NCBI GenBank assembly: GCA_030606485.1
Contig: JAUWGH010000005.1
Coordinates: forward strand, 278,778 to 342,777
Direction: 5' to 3'
Source: Promethearchaeota archaeon
GTDB taxonomy: Archaea > Asgardarchaeota > Lokiarchaeia > Sigyniarchaeales > SOKP01
Length of the DNA: 64,000 bases
Below are positions 17,406-25,971 of this stretch, piece by piece. The position numbers and the translations under genes are program-made. Position 1 is the first letter of the stretch. Every line of letters begins with the position of its first letter. The notes below the pieces were generated by a model, which worked only from the letters and a program-made list of their open reading frames with translations, was not told the DNA's origin and made no database searches.

Positions 17406-18515
17406 TTAAATCATCCACTTTCCTTCTTCATAGATTAGTTTATCATCAGCAAAGATTTGAGAACCAGGAATTCGCATATCTTTTAAGATATCCCAGTGCA
17501 AAGCACACATATTTTTCGAACCTGTTTGCTTAAATCCCAATCCAATCGCACAATGCAATGTGCCTCCTATCTTCTCATCAAAGAGTATATTTTTAGTAAA
17601 TTGTGTTATTCCATAATTAGTTCCTACTGCGAATTCTCCTAATCTTCTAGCATTCTCAATATCAAGTAATTCATTAAGCAATTCTTCTCCCTTATCAGCA
17701 GTAGCGCGCACTACATCTCCATCTTTAAATTCAAAATAGATATTTTCAATCTCATTTCCAGCATAAATCCCGGGAAAAGTAAAACGGATGTGCCCATTTA
17801 CAGAATCTTCTACTGGACCCGTAAAAACCTCCCCATCAGGTAAATTAAGGCGCCCACAACAATTTATCCATGTTCTTCCCTTAACTGATAGAGTTAAATC
17901 GGTATCCTCGCCAATTACATGTATTTCCTCAACTTTATTCAAATAATCCACGATTTTCTCTTGTTCCTTCTCTACTTTTCTCCACTCCTCAACCGGGTTT
18001 TCTTTGTCTAATAATAATGCTTTTTCTACAAATTCTGAATATGAAAATAAATCCATATTTGCCTCTTGAGCATAAGCATGACATGGAAATGGAATTAAAG
18101 TCCACTTCAACTCCCCTTTTGCTACTCTAGACTCAAAAATATCTCTTAATTCTTTTCTTGCTGGTGCTCCTTTATATGTCGCAATCAATTTTGGATCAAT
18201 AGTACTCAATTTACGGGTATTATAATCTGAACGTATTACAATGAAACCATCAAATTCTTTCCTTACCAATCTTTCAAGATTATCTACATATAACAACTGC
18301 TCCTCAGAAGCATATTTTAAGAAAAGTTCTTGAGCACCTTCAAGTTCTACCTCAAGCATTGGATGAGCCCCCGCCTTAACAACCTCCATATAAATCGCAC
18401 GTAAGAGCTCTTCTGCATTACTTGGCCCCATTATAATAATTCTCTGACCTTTTTCCACCTCTAATGAATACTCGATAACCAATTTGGCCAATTTTTCATG
18501 TAAAGGATTAATCAT
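17406..18515 (-). CDS. M29-family aminopeptidase
   Basis: Metallo-aminopeptidase related to AmpS and aminopeptidase T, about 369 residues, cytosolic. Metal-ligand and catalytic signatures of the family are present in order: PDGEVFTGP (Glu), GEFAVGTN (Glu), GGTLHCAIG (His) and the ALHWDIL pair (His, Asp) near the C-terminus. The enzymes remove N-terminal residues from peptides with two metal ions. I use ATG 18515, preceded by TTGGAAAAT; TTG 18524 is a possible earlier start. Likely single-gene; it converges with the MFS gene with only 16 bp between stops. Confidence 0.88.
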   Translation of the reverse strand: MINPLHEKLAKLVIEYSLEVEKGQRIIIMGPSNAEELLRAIYMEVVKAGAHPMLEVELEGAQELFLKYASEEQLLYVDNLERLVRKEFDGFIVIRSDYNTRKLSTIDPKLIATYKGAPARKELRDIFESRVAKGELKWTLIPFPCHAYAQEANMDLFSYSEFVEKALLLDKENPVEEWRKVEKEQEKIVDYLNKVEEIHVIGEDTDLTLSVKGRTWINCCGRLNLPDGEVFTGPVEDSVNGHIRFTFPGIYAGNEIENIYFEFKDGDVVRATADKGEELLNELLDIENARRLGEFAVGTNYGITQFTKNILFDEKIGGTLHCAIGLGFKQTGSKNMCALHWDILKDMRIPGSQIFADDKLIYEEGKWMI

Positions 18516-18583
18516 ATTTTCCAATAAAGATAAATGATTCTTATAGTTACTTATCTTAAGTTCTTAACAGAATATGTAATTTT

Positions 18584-19192
18584 TCAAGGAGGAATTTGGA
18601 CTCTACTTTCATAATCTCTTTTGATTATGCTTGCAAGTCCAGATCGTAGAGTGAGAATACTCGTATCTATTCTTTCTGAACCTTTAAAAAGTGTAGGACA
18701 TTGTGGATTATTTTTGTGTTTTTCCATGTGATTTTCAAAAATAAAATTTTGTTCTCTTTCCGAAGCAAATATAATATCTAAAAGTGCGCTAAGTTCATAT
18801 TCTTGAATTGTATCTTTAAATATATCCCTTAAAATTTTGTTATACTTGAGAAAGAAGGAAGAAATAAAATAGTCAATTACAAGATTTGAGTTATTACTAG
18901 GAAAATGCGTTTTAATTAAATGTAACATATATCTACTCCTAATCTTTTGCGCTCTAATCCATTCAAGAGCAAAATCTAAAAGAGTTTTATCTTTCTTTAA
19001 ATATTTACTATAATAATTAATTATTTCTACATTACTTTCTTGAGAAGGTCCTACTGATTGATTATCAACTAACCATTGTGCAATTATTTTAACTTTATTT
19101 TTTTCTGTACTCTTTAAAATGTTTTCAGTAACCCGATAATTATCCAAAAATCTCTCTCTGTTAATTTTATAAAGATCATTCATTTTTTCCAT
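18584..19192 (-). CDS. Hypothetical helical protein
   Basis: A 202-residue protein, not recognised. It is mostly helical and soluble, with no Cys-rich motif or signal. A His/Cys-containing stretch (HMEKHKNNPQCP) occurs near the C-terminus. It starts at ATG 19192, 13 bp after the stop of the larger unknown gene upstream, so the two form an operon and may form a complex. No homologous domain is suggested by the residues. Confidence 0.55.
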   Translation of the reverse strand: MEKMNDLYKINRERFLDNYRVTENILKSTEKNKVKIIAQWLVDNQSVGPSQESNVEIINYYSKYLKKDKTLLDFALEWIRAQKIRSRYMLHLIKTHFPSNNSNLVIDYFISSFFLKYNKILRDIFKDTIQEYELSALLDIIFASEREQNFIFENHMEKHKNNPQCPTLFKGSERIDTSILTLRSGLASIIKRDYESRVQIPP

Positions 19193-19205
19193 TTTTTAAC
19201 TTCTC

Positions 19206-20249
19206 TTAATCTTTTTTATCAAGAATTTCTTGAATTTTTTCAAGTTCGATGTTTGAAGTCGCTGCCCAATTTTTTAAGATAAAATGTGGATTAATAATTT
19301 TTATAAAATTTTCAAAAGAAATATTTCCATCCAACATTTTTCTTAAATTCTTCTTATAAAAGGATCTATTTTTTACATGTTCGGATTCATCTTCCATTGG
19401 AATTAAAATCACGCCATAACTCTTTTTAATATCATCATCTTCAGAATATTCTTCTAAATAGAGCACCTTTTTATCTTTTGCCCCTAATTCGATTTGTCTT
19501 ATGTTGGAATTCACATTTACCATCTCAAAAATATCCAGTGTAATGTTTGTCATCTTTTCATAGTATTCTGTTAAAATAACCATAACATAATAGGATGGAA
19601 TATCTTCCAAATGTTCCCTTCTTAACGGATCATCTTTACTAAATGTATAAATGTTCAATTCCTTTATACTCAAATCCCGAGATCTCTTTCTTTCTATAAC
19701 ACCAACACAATAATACTTTAATTGCTCTTTCCAATATATTTTTCGTGTGGAACCAAGAGAATATTCAATTAAATTAATACCACGCTCTAACTCTTTTTCT
19801 AATAATTGTTGAACTTTAATTTCCGAATCTACTACTTGTCGATACATAGATCTTACTTGAAGCAAACTAGGATGAATGTAATTCATCATTTTTTTGTAAA
19901 TAAAATTAATATCTTCAGTATAGGGAGAAGCAATAATTGCAAAAAGATTTGTAACCCCTTTATCCGTAATAATTGAGGAGTTAAGGTTAAACATTGATTG
20001 AATAATCGAAGTGTCTTCAGTATCTTGCGTTTTAAAAGATAGTGTGGATTCTATAAATTTAATTACCCAATTAAAAGATCTTGAATATGCCTTAGTTAAA
20101 AAAACTGGTCCAAAAAATTTTAATGGAAGTACCATTAACTCTTGTTTTTTTAACTCAGTAAGTTCTTTAGAGAATTTAATATTTTCATAAATTATATTAT
20201 TCTCATCTGCAAAGAATAAACCGAGAATGAAATCATTTAATTCGTGCAA
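19206..20249 (-). CDS. Hypothetical protein, possibly longin-like N-terminus
   Basis: A 347-residue soluble protein of unknown function. The N-terminal third (FILGLFFADENNIIYENI, then a strand-loop-helix pattern to residue 130) hints at a longin-like sensor fold, but this is a weak reading. The middle contains a basic region (VIERKRSRDLS), and the C-terminal part is acidic then helical. TTG at 20249 is the only plausible early start in frame. It heads a two-gene operon with the helical protein downstream and lies near a Roadblock gene on the same strand. Confidence 0.5.
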   Translation of the reverse strand: MHELNDFILGLFFADENNIIYENIKFSKELTELKKQELMVLPLKFFGPVFLTKAYSRSFNWVIKFIESTLSFKTQDTEDTSIIQSMFNLNSSIITDKGVTNLFAIIASPYTEDINFIYKKMMNYIHPSLLQVRSMYRQVVDSEIKVQQLLEKELERGINLIEYSLGSTRKIYWKEQLKYYCVGVIERKRSRDLSIKELNIYTFSKDDPLRREHLEDIPSYYVMVILTEYYEKMTNITLDIFEMVNVNSNIRQIELGAKDKKVLYLEEYSEDDDIKKSYGVILIPMEDESEHVKNRSFYKKNLRKMLDGNISFENFIKIINPHFILKNWAATSNIELEKIQEILDKKD

Positions 20250-20429
20250 AATACTTTAAGTTTTTACTTTTCTATAAACTCATAATAAAATTATTGATTT
20301 TTATTTGTTTACTCCAAAATCTATATATAGTCAATATAAAATTATTCAAAACTAAAAGAAGTAGGTATATTAAAAATTCAAGGAGAAGAATATTAGTTTA
20401 CATAATAAGTGGATTTTTCTAAGAGAAAT

Positions 20430-20795
20430 TTAAATTAATAGGGCAATCTTCTGAGCAGATCGTTTACAATCTAACATTATTAGTCCGAGTTTCACATCAA
20501 CCGTTGTTGAGACCGTTAGAACGGCGTTTTCCCCACAGTACATAACTAATAAAATGCCATTTGTCCCCCTTACAAGGATATGTTCAAGGATACCCTTGTT
20601 TAACTCCATTGCGGCACGCTCGCCAAGTGAAATAATAGCTGCCGTCATTGCGGCTATGCGTGTTTCATCAATCCCTGCCTCTAAAGCCGAAGCGATTGGA
20701 AGTCCCTCCGCACTAACGATAGCTGCAGCTTTAATCTCAGGAATGGATGAAAGCAATTGTCTCAGAATAGAATCTAATGTTTCGATACTGTCCAT
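20430..20795 (-). CDS. Roadblock/LC7 domain protein
   Basis: A 121-residue single-domain Roadblock/LC7 protein. The pattern is canonical: helix ETLDSILRQLLSSIPEIKAAAIVSAEGLPIAS, then MTAAIISLGERAAMEL, a strand ILVRGTNGILLVMYCG and a final strand-helix. Such domains dimerise and act as platforms or activators for small GTPases (MglB in bacteria, Ragulator/LAMTOR in eukaryotes). A Rag-like GTPase (9.2 kb) and a Rab-like GTPase (49.6 kb) in this window are possible partners, though not neighbours. Transcribed alone, with a TATA-like element centred 27 nt before the ATG. Confidence 0.9.
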   Translation of the reverse strand: MDSIETLDSILRQLLSSIPEIKAAAIVSAEGLPIASALEAGIDETRIAAMTAAIISLGERAAMELNKGILEHILVRGTNGILLVMYCGENAVLTVSTTVDVKLGLIMLDCKRSAQKIALLI

Positions 20796-20815
20796 ATTTC
20801 AATCTTGATTTTTTT

Positions 20816-20829
20816 TGGTATATATTGAA
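20816..20829 (-). promoter_or_regulatory. TATA-like element of Roadblock gene
   Basis: Minus-strand bases read TCAATATATACC, centred about 27 nt upstream of the ATG at 20795; this predicts a leaderless transcript. Confidence 0.45.
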
Positions 20830-20894
20830 ATTAAGAGTATTAATGTGAGTATTCTTTTAATATATAATTGTTTTATTATTTTAAAAATATATTT

Positions 20895-20919
20895 TTTTGT
20901 TATTAAACTAATAACAAAA
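20895..20919. repeat. 11-bp perfect inverted repeat in divergent intergenic region
   Basis: TTTTGTTATTA, spacer AAC, then its exact reverse complement. It sits in the 283 bp between the Roadblock gene (leftward) and rpo7 (rightward). It could be an operator for a dimeric regulator or an RNA hairpin; the low GC stem makes an intrinsic terminator unlikely. The remainder of the gap holds the two promoters and nothing else that I can see. Confidence 0.55.
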
Positions 20920-21078
20920 TTTAGATGTGTTATAGTAGGTGTGGGGATTAAGTTTTACATTGCAATCTTATAAGTAATTATTTTGTAAAATGATTATTTT
21001 GCATGTATGATTTCTCTAATATAATAAAATATTTATTTTATTGTGCTTTAAGCTTATAAAATAAGAGAAAATAAAAAC

Positions 21079-21711
21079 ATGTTTAAGCTCATAACGCTTG
21101 AATCAACCTTGGAAATCCCGCCCTTTCTTTACTCGCAAGATAAAAAGATTTCAGCAAGAATAATTCTCAGCGATGATTATGAAGGCACGGTTACCAAAGA
21201 ATTTGGTTTTATCATTGCAGTTGTTGATGTATTAGACGTTGGGTTAGGAATGGTTATCCCTAGTTCAGCTAATACATTTCATAAAGTAAGTTTTAGAATA
21301 TTAACATTTAGGCCTTCAATCTCGGAGGTTGTGCGAGGTGCATGCGTTGAGATTGTGGATTTTGGTGCATTTATTCGGCTTGGTCCTTTAGATGCGCTTG
21401 TGCATGTAAGTCAGATATGTGATGATTATATTGTGTATGAAGAAAGTGCGTATAGATTTTTAGGGAAAGAGACCGGAAAGATCTTAGAGGTAAATGATAT
21501 AGTGCGCGCACGTATAATAGCCGTCTCTTTAGGTGGTGGTCGCACAGCAAAATTGGGATTAACAATGAGACAACCATTTTTAGGTAAAGACGATTGGATT
21601 GAGCGAGATCTTGCAGAATATTATAAAGATGCGGAGGAGACGGAGGCTCCCGAAGAAGAGGCGGAGAAAATGGAGAAGAAACCAGCATCCAAAAAGAAAA
21701 AAAAGAAATAA
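21079..21711 (+). CDS. rpo7: RNA polymerase subunit Rpo7 (RpoE')
   Basis: Archaeal Rpo7, the RPB7 homologue, 210 residues. It forms the stalk with Rpo4 and contacts exiting RNA. The N-terminal tip domain begins MFKLITLESTLEIPP; an S1 RNA-binding domain follows (VVRGACVEIVDFGAFIRLGPLDALVHVSQI). The C-terminal 30 residues are an acidic then Lys-rich extension (KKPASKKKKKK) beyond the usual length. A TTATAAAATAA element 15-25 nt before the ATG suggests a very short leader. It heads the conserved rpo7-spt4-DUF359-eS24-eS27A block; its partner Rpo4 is at 54.5 kb. Confidence 0.95.
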   Translation: MFKLITLESTLEIPPFLYSQDKKISARIILSDDYEGTVTKEFGFIIAVVDVLDVGLGMVIPSSANTFHKVSFRILTFRPSISEVVRGACVEIVDFGAFIRLGPLDALVHVSQICDDYIVYEESAYRFLGKETGKILEVNDIVRARIIAVSLGGGRTAKLGLTMRQPFLGKDDWIERDLAEYYKDAEETEAPEEEAEKMEKKPASKKKKKK

Positions 21712-21761
21712 ATTGATAAATTTATATTAACTATATTAAAAATTGAGTTGATTGCTAAAAA

Positions 21762-21959
21762 ATGGTATCTGATGAGAAGGCGTGTAAAAACTGCCATTTA
21801 ATTACCAGAAAAGATAAATCAATGTGTCCAAAATGTAAAACTCACACACTTAGCGATGATTTTTCGGGTGAAGTAATTATTTTAGATCCTCCTAATTCAA
21901 AAATTGCTCGTTACATGAATATCAACATAAAGGGAAAGTACGCTCTTCGCGTAAGATAG
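21762..21959 (+). CDS. spt4: Transcription elongation factor Spt4 (RpoE'')
   Basis: A 65-residue Spt4. Zinc ligands are C9 and C12 (CKNC) and C21 and C24 (CPKC), followed by the DDFSGEVIILDPPNSKIAR strand region that pairs with Spt5 NGN. With Spt5 it clamps RNA polymerase for processive elongation. It follows rpo7 by 50 bp, the usual archaeal order. Full length. Confidence 0.93.
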   Translation: MVSDEKACKNCHLITRKDKSMCPKCKTHTLSDDFSGEVIILDPPNSKIARYMNINIKGKYALRVR

Positions 21960-22082
21960 GTATAGTATCCCTCCTGCACTCAATTCCACTTTTTGGCAAA
22001 CTTCTGAAGACTTTACAGATTTGGTTTTTCATGCCTTATTTTTCTTAAAGATTTATTTTTAATTAAAGTCATATTTATAATA

Positions 22083-22673
22083 ATGAAAGATCTTCGGCTC
22101 CCTCTAAATCAACGTAGAAGATTCACACAACCCTTAGGTAAATTAATATCGGGAAGACGGGAGGATACAATTGCAGAGGTTGTTTCATTTTTTAAGCAAG
22201 AGAGGGAGTTAAATGAAGGATTGGATTATAAGATTTATTGTGTAGGGGATATTGTCACTCAAGATTTTTTGGAAAATGCATATTTGAGGGAAATGATAAA
22301 GATTTGTATTATTGATGAAAAGACTAAAAGACAAAGAATTGATACCCCTTTCAAGGAATTTTTTGAGCAGATAATTGAATTAAAAAATCCCACGGGAACA
22401 ATTTCTAAGGATATGTGGTCAAAATTAAAGGAGTTAATCGAAAATAATCGAAGAGTATTAGTAAAAATTGTTGATGGAGAAGAGGATTTATTAGTAATCC
22501 CATTAATTTCCGGATTTTCACTTTCTGAAAGTATTAAATCCTATGTTTTTTATGGACAACCTCCTGTTACAGATTCCGAAAAACCTATTCCTGAAGGTCT
22601 GGTTATGCTTGAGGTGACTAAACAAATTCAGAGAATAGTAACTGAGCTTACCAAGCTAATGGAAAAATATTAA
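22083..22673 (+). CDS. DUF359 protein, GTP-dependent dephospho-CoA kinase
   Basis: A 196-residue member of DUF359, for which archaeal members act as GTP-dependent dephospho-CoA kinases in the last step of CoA synthesis. Family landmarks are LRLPLNQRRRFTQPLGKLISG at the start, VGDIVTQDFL, IDEKTKR, and the late DGEEDLLVIPLI with FYGQPPV. It keeps the genomic position between spt4 and eS24 seen in many archaea, which supports the call. Its stop overlaps the end of the convergent small membrane gene by 4 bp. Confidence 0.85.
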   Translation: MKDLRLPLNQRRRFTQPLGKLISGRREDTIAEVVSFFKQERELNEGLDYKIYCVGDIVTQDFLENAYLREMIKICIIDEKTKRQRIDTPFKEFFEQIIELKNPTGTISKDMWSKLKELIENNRRVLVKIVDGEEDLLVIPLISGFSLSESIKSYVFYGQPPVTDSEKPIPEGLVMLEVTKQIQRIVTELTKLMEKY

Positions 22674-22930
22674 GAGAGGAGTGATTCTTCCCGAATTAAA
22701 GACTCTAATTCTTGTTTCTTCCATCTGTATATACGAAATACATATTTTATGGTTATTTCAATTCCAATTAAATAAGGAATCACTATACCCAGGATAAATA
22801 GAAGCATCCATCCTCCAGTTAATATATTTTTAATATTCAAGAAAAAGATAAAAAGTAATATAAAGATGATGATTTCACAAATAATAAAAATTATCAACTT
22901 CTTTAGATTTTTTTTATAAATATATTTCAT
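22670..22930 (-). CDS. Small two-helix membrane protein inside the rpo7-eS24 block
   Basis: An 86-residue basic protein with two hydrophobic helices (about residues 11-32 and 40-63) and a charged C-terminal helix (RWKKQELESLIREES). It lies antisense to the conserved block, between DUF359 and eS24, overlapping the DUF359 stop by 4 bp. The charged ends and clean two-helix layout argue for a real gene. No family recognised. Confidence 0.5.
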   Translation of the reverse strand: MKYIYKKNLKKLIIFIICEIIIFILLFIFFLNIKNILTGGWMLLFILGIVIPYLIGIEITIKYVFRIYRWKKQELESLIREESLLS

Positions 22931-23006
22931 AGACCAAAAATGTTTTATTTTATTCTTTATTTTAACTAATATTAATAGAGTAGATAAAAAGATTTAGATT
23001 TTAGAT

Positions 23007-23381
23007 ATGGTTCTCGGTATTGAAATAATTGAAGAAAAGAAAAATGAGCTTGTCAATCGACTTGAATTAAAATTCAAATTAGATAATAAAGGAAAAGGAA
23101 CTCCAAACCGTATAGATTTCAAAAAGGAGATCGCGGCTCAAAAAACAGTAGATGAAAATTTAACGATTATTAGGAATATAAAAACTCATTTTGGGACGTC
23201 TTCAATATCTGGGCTTGCTCATATTTATGAGGATATAGAGACTTTAAAATTTTTTGAGCCATTTCATATTAGAGTTAGAAATATTGAAAAGGAGAAGAGA
23301 GAAGCTGTTTATTTTGCCAAAAAAAAAGGTGAGCCATACAAAAATTTATTTGATTCAACATCAGTAAAGAAAAAAAAGTAA
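23007..23381 (+). CDS. rps24e: Small-subunit ribosomal protein eS24
   Basis: Archaeal and eukaryotic eS24, 124 residues, a 30S component. Recognisable elements are NRIDFKKEIAAQ and HFGTSSISGLAHIYED, then a basic Lys tail (SVKKKK). It is followed 30 bp later by eS27A, the normal pairing in archaea. Confidence 0.93.
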   Translation: MVLGIEIIEEKKNELVNRLELKFKLDNKGKGTPNRIDFKKEIAAQKTVDENLTIIRNIKTHFGTSSISGLAHIYEDIETLKFFEPFHIRVRNIEKEKREAVYFAKKKGEPYKNLFDSTSVKKKK

Positions 23382-23411
23382 ATTATATATTTGAAAAGAT
23401 CGTGAGAAATT

Positions 23412-23630
23412 ATGTCAAAATTTTATGAAGTCGATGGTTCGGAATTACGCCACACACATCGTACTTGTCCAAAATGTGGTCCTGGCTTTTTCCTTGCCAA
23501 TCATTACGATCGATTCCACTGCGGAAAGTGCGGATATACCATATTTAAAAGAAAGGGAAAAAAAGGTATGGCAGTTCTTCCAGCTAGAGGAGGGAGACGC
23601 GCTCCACGACAAAGAAAGAAAGCAGCATAA
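23412..23630 (+). CDS. rps27ae: Small-subunit ribosomal protein eS27A (S27ae)
   Basis: A 72-residue zinc-ribbon 30S protein without the ubiquitin fusion of eukaryotes. Ligands are the CPKCGPG pair and the CGKCGY pair, separated by FFLANHYDRFH. A basic tail (RGGRRAPRQRKKAA) follows. Sits between eS24 and kae1. Confidence 0.93.
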   Translation: MSKFYEVDGSELRHTHRTCPKCGPGFFLANHYDRFHCGKCGYTIFKRKGKKGMAVLPARGGRRAPRQRKKAA

Positions 23631-23670
23631 ATTTTTTTGATTTTGTTTTTACTTCTTTTGTGATTTTTTG

Positions 23671-24684
23671 GTGAAATTAAAAAGGAAAATTTGTTTAGGC
23701 ATTGAATGTACAGCCCATACATTCGGTGTTAGTATTTTAGACTTTGATGGGAATGTGCTTAGTATTGTAAATGATACGTATATTCCAGAAACCGGTGGCT
23801 TGCATCCTCGAGAGGTCAGAGAACATCATCTTGAATGTTTTGATAAAACTATTATAATGGCAATTACACAAGCAAATCTTTCAATAAAGGATATTAATTT
23901 AATTGCTTTTAGTCAAGGACCCGGTCTTGGTCCTGTTTTGAGAGTAGGTGCTCTTATCGTTCGATTTCTGAGTCAAAAGTTAAAAATCCCTCTAGTTGGG
24001 GTTAATCATTGTATTGGGCATATAGAAATCGGAAGACTCAAATGTGGGGTAAAAGATCCATTAACCTTATACGTATCTGGGGGGAATACTATTATTAGTG
24101 CATTCGAATCAGAGAGATATCAAATATTTGGGGAAACATTAGATATTGCTGTAGGTAATTTTATTGATTCATTTGCTCGAGATGCAGGATTACAACATCC
24201 AGGTGGTCCCAAGATTGAGAAACTTGCCCAGAAGTCTAAGAAATATATTCCATTGCCATATGTTGTAAAAGGTATGGATTTATCTTTTACAGGATTATAT
24301 ACAGCTGCAAAAAACCTATTTAAATCAAAAGATTACAATAGGAAATATAATTTAAGTGATATTGCTTACTCCTTGCAGGAAACTGCCTTTGCAATGCTCA
24401 CGGAGGTAACTGAGAGAGCATTAGCGCATACTAATAAAACGGAGGTTTTATTGACAGGAGGGGTCGCGGCAAATAAGAGATTACAAGAAATGATTGCATA
24501 TATAAGTAATGAGCACAATGCTAAATATAAAGTTGTACCCCTGAAATATGCGGGAGATAATGGTGCTATGATTGGTTGGACAGGTATATTAAAATATAAA
24601 GAGGTTGGAGCAGATGATATTGAAGATACTATGATCAATCCTAAATGGAGAATGGATAATGTAGAAATACCTTGGAGGAGTTAA
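23671..24684 (+). CDS. kae1: tRNA N6-threonylcarbamoyladenosine synthase subunit Kae1
   Basis: Catalytic subunit of the KEOPS complex, which transfers threonylcarbamoyl to A37 of ANN-decoding tRNAs. ASKHA-fold motifs are GIECTAHTFG at the N-terminus, HPREVREHHLE and NHCIGHIEIG with metal His residues, YVSGGNT, and TGGVAANKRL plus AGDNGAMIGW near the end. About 337 residues, full length. Starts at GTG 23671 (TTG at 23668 directly before). The Bud32 kinase follows after 2 bp; in many archaea the two are fused, here they are separate. Confidence 0.95.
   Translation: MKLKRKICLGIECTAHTFGVSILDFDGNVLSIVNDTYIPETGGLHPREVREHHLECFDKTIIMAITQANLSIKDINLIAFSQGPGLGPVLRVGALIVRFLSQKLKIPLVGVNHCIGHIEIGRLKCGVKDPLTLYVSGGNTIISAFESERYQIFGETLDIAVGNFIDSFARDAGLQHPGGPKIEKLAQKSKKYIPLPYVVKGMDLSFTGLYTAAKNLFKSKDYNRKYNLSDIAYSLQETAFAMLTEVTERALAHTNKTEVLLTGGVAANKRLQEMIAYISNEHNAKYKVVPLKYAGDNGAMIGWTGILKYKEVGADDIEDTMINPKWRMDNVEIPWRS
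24674..24680 (+). promoter_or_regulatory. Shine-Dalgarno of bud32
   Basis: GGAGGAG inside the final codons of kae1, 6 nt before the ATG. It decides the bud32 start and is one of the strongest ribosome sites in the window. Confidence 0.7.
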
Positions 24685-24686
24685 AT

Positions 24687-25358
24687 ATGAATTATAATCC
24701 AGTAATCGATCTTGGTCGAATTATATATAAAGGTGCGGAAGCGACCCTTTATAAAGGTAAGTGGTTTGATAAGGAGATTTTGGTGAAACATCGTATCCCT
24801 AAAAAGTATCGGATAGAAGAATTAGATAAAAAATTAAGGCGAACTCGAACAATTATAGAGGGAAAAATGCTTATTTCTATAAAGAAATGTAATGTTCCGG
24901 TCCCCCAAGTATTTGAAGTGGATCTTAATAATAATTGGATTATTATGAAGTATATTAAAGGTCAAAAACTTAAAGATCTTATAGGAAAAATCGATAAATC
25001 TAAGAGAAAATGGTATTTTGAGCAAATTGGGAAATATATTGCATTTATGCATAAAAATGATTTTATCCATGGAGATCTTACAACATCTAATATCATTATT
25101 ACAAAAAATAAAAAAATTTTCTTTGTTGATTTTGGACTTTCGACGAAATCTACAAAAACCGAAGACAAAAGCGTGGACCTACATTTAATTAAAAGGGTTT
25201 TATTAAGCACACACGGGCAATACTTCGAAGAATGTTTTGAAAGTTTAATAAATGGCTATAAATTAGAATATGGAAGTCAATCAGATGAAATTATTGATCG
25301 AATAGAAACCATTGAAGCTAGGGGAAGGTATATTGAAAAAAATAAACGAAAAAACTAA
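24687..25358 (+). CDS. bud32: KEOPS kinase/ATPase Bud32
   Basis: Small RIO-like kinase, 223 residues, that regulates Kae1 in KEOPS. Visible motifs are VKHRIPKKYR (ATP Lys region), RRTRTIIEGKML, the catalytic loop FIHGDLTTSNIII, FFVDFGLS (DFG), and a basic C-terminus ending RKN. The start is fixed by GGAGGAG at 24674-24680, 6 nt before ATG 24687; that site lies inside the last codons of kae1, so the pair is co-translated. An upstream in-frame TTG (24672) would bury the ribosome site. Confidence 0.95.
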   Translation: MNYNPVIDLGRIIYKGAEATLYKGKWFDKEILVKHRIPKKYRIEELDKKLRRTRTIIEGKMLISIKKCNVPVPQVFEVDLNNNWIIMKYIKGQKLKDLIGKIDKSKRKWYFEQIGKYIAFMHKNDFIHGDLTTSNIIITKNKKIFFVDFGLSTKSTKTEDKSVDLHLIKRVLLSTHGQYFEECFESLINGYKLEYGSQSDEIIDRIETIEARGRYIEKNKRKN

Positions 25359-25665
25359 ACTTAAAGGAAATAAATGGATTACTCATTTTTGGCACACAAA
25401 ATTTTTAAAATCATGAAATAATTATGTTTAAAGCGAAAATCTATTATTTCCTTTCTAAATTGAGAATAGATTTAAATATAAGTTTGTTTTATATATCATT
25501 ATTAATCCAACATAAATTTAATACAAGGATTAATACAAATATAATATATTTAAGGGTCTATTGCATTTAATCGAGGATTTAGTTTAATATCTAATTATAT
25601 AAATTAATATTTCTAAATATAAATGATTAATTGAATAAATATAAAATACTTAGGAAACTTAAAAA
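25359..25665. other. 307-bp intergenic region before the CopG/RHH gene
   Basis: No gene seen. It contains a TATA-like AATAAATATAAAATA (25634-25648) centred 25 nt before the RHH start and, further up, three copies of a WTTAATMCAA motif described separately. The rest is AT-rich without clear structure. Confidence 0.6.
25501..25538 (+). repeat. Three direct repeats WTTAATMCAA, candidate RHH operator
   Basis: ATTAATCCAA at 25501, TTTAATACAA at 25517 and ATTAATACAA at 25529, all on the same strand with 16 and 12 bp between starts. They lie about 130-165 bp upstream of a ribbon-helix-helix regulator; such regulators bind short repeats near their own genes. An operator role is inferred. Confidence 0.35.
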
Positions 25666-25863
25666 ATGGATAGTAAAAAAGAAAAAAAAAGACACATGCG
25701 CAATATAACTATTAATATACCTGATATTTATGATAAAAATCTTTTAAAGCTTCAAAAACTTGGAATGATACCAAGTAGATCAGAAGGCGTAAGGCTTGCT
25801 ATTAGAAATTTTCTTCAAAACGAATACAAAAACCTTAAGATACTAGGCTACTACGAAGAATAA
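25666..25863 (+). CDS. CopG/ribbon-helix-helix transcription regulator
   Basis: A 65-residue ribbon-helix-helix protein. After a basic leader (KKEKKRH), the strand RNITINIPDIYDKNLLKL and helices IPSRSEGVRLAIRNFLQ match the fold, in which the paired strands of a dimer enter the DNA major groove. Small archaeal RHH proteins of this sort include cell-division regulators such as CdrS, but no division gene is next to it here, so the target is unknown. The TATA-like element 25 nt upstream predicts a leaderless message. Confidence 0.85.
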   Translation: MDSKKEKKRHMRNITINIPDIYDKNLLKLQKLGMIPSRSEGVRLAIRNFLQNEYKNLKILGYYEE

Positions 25864-25971
25864 AATTTTTTTCTCTTTATTAAAATGAATGTCTTATTAG
25901 AAAAAGACATAATACTTTATATTTATAAAAATTATAATTATCTAGTTTAAATTCTTTTATGATCTAGAATC

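Noticed and set aside
21961..22082. Possible small RNA or tRNA between spt4 and DUF359
   Set aside because: Slightly GC-richer CCTCCTGCACTC stretch, but no cloverleaf or T-loop (GTTCRANNC) pattern could be drawn.
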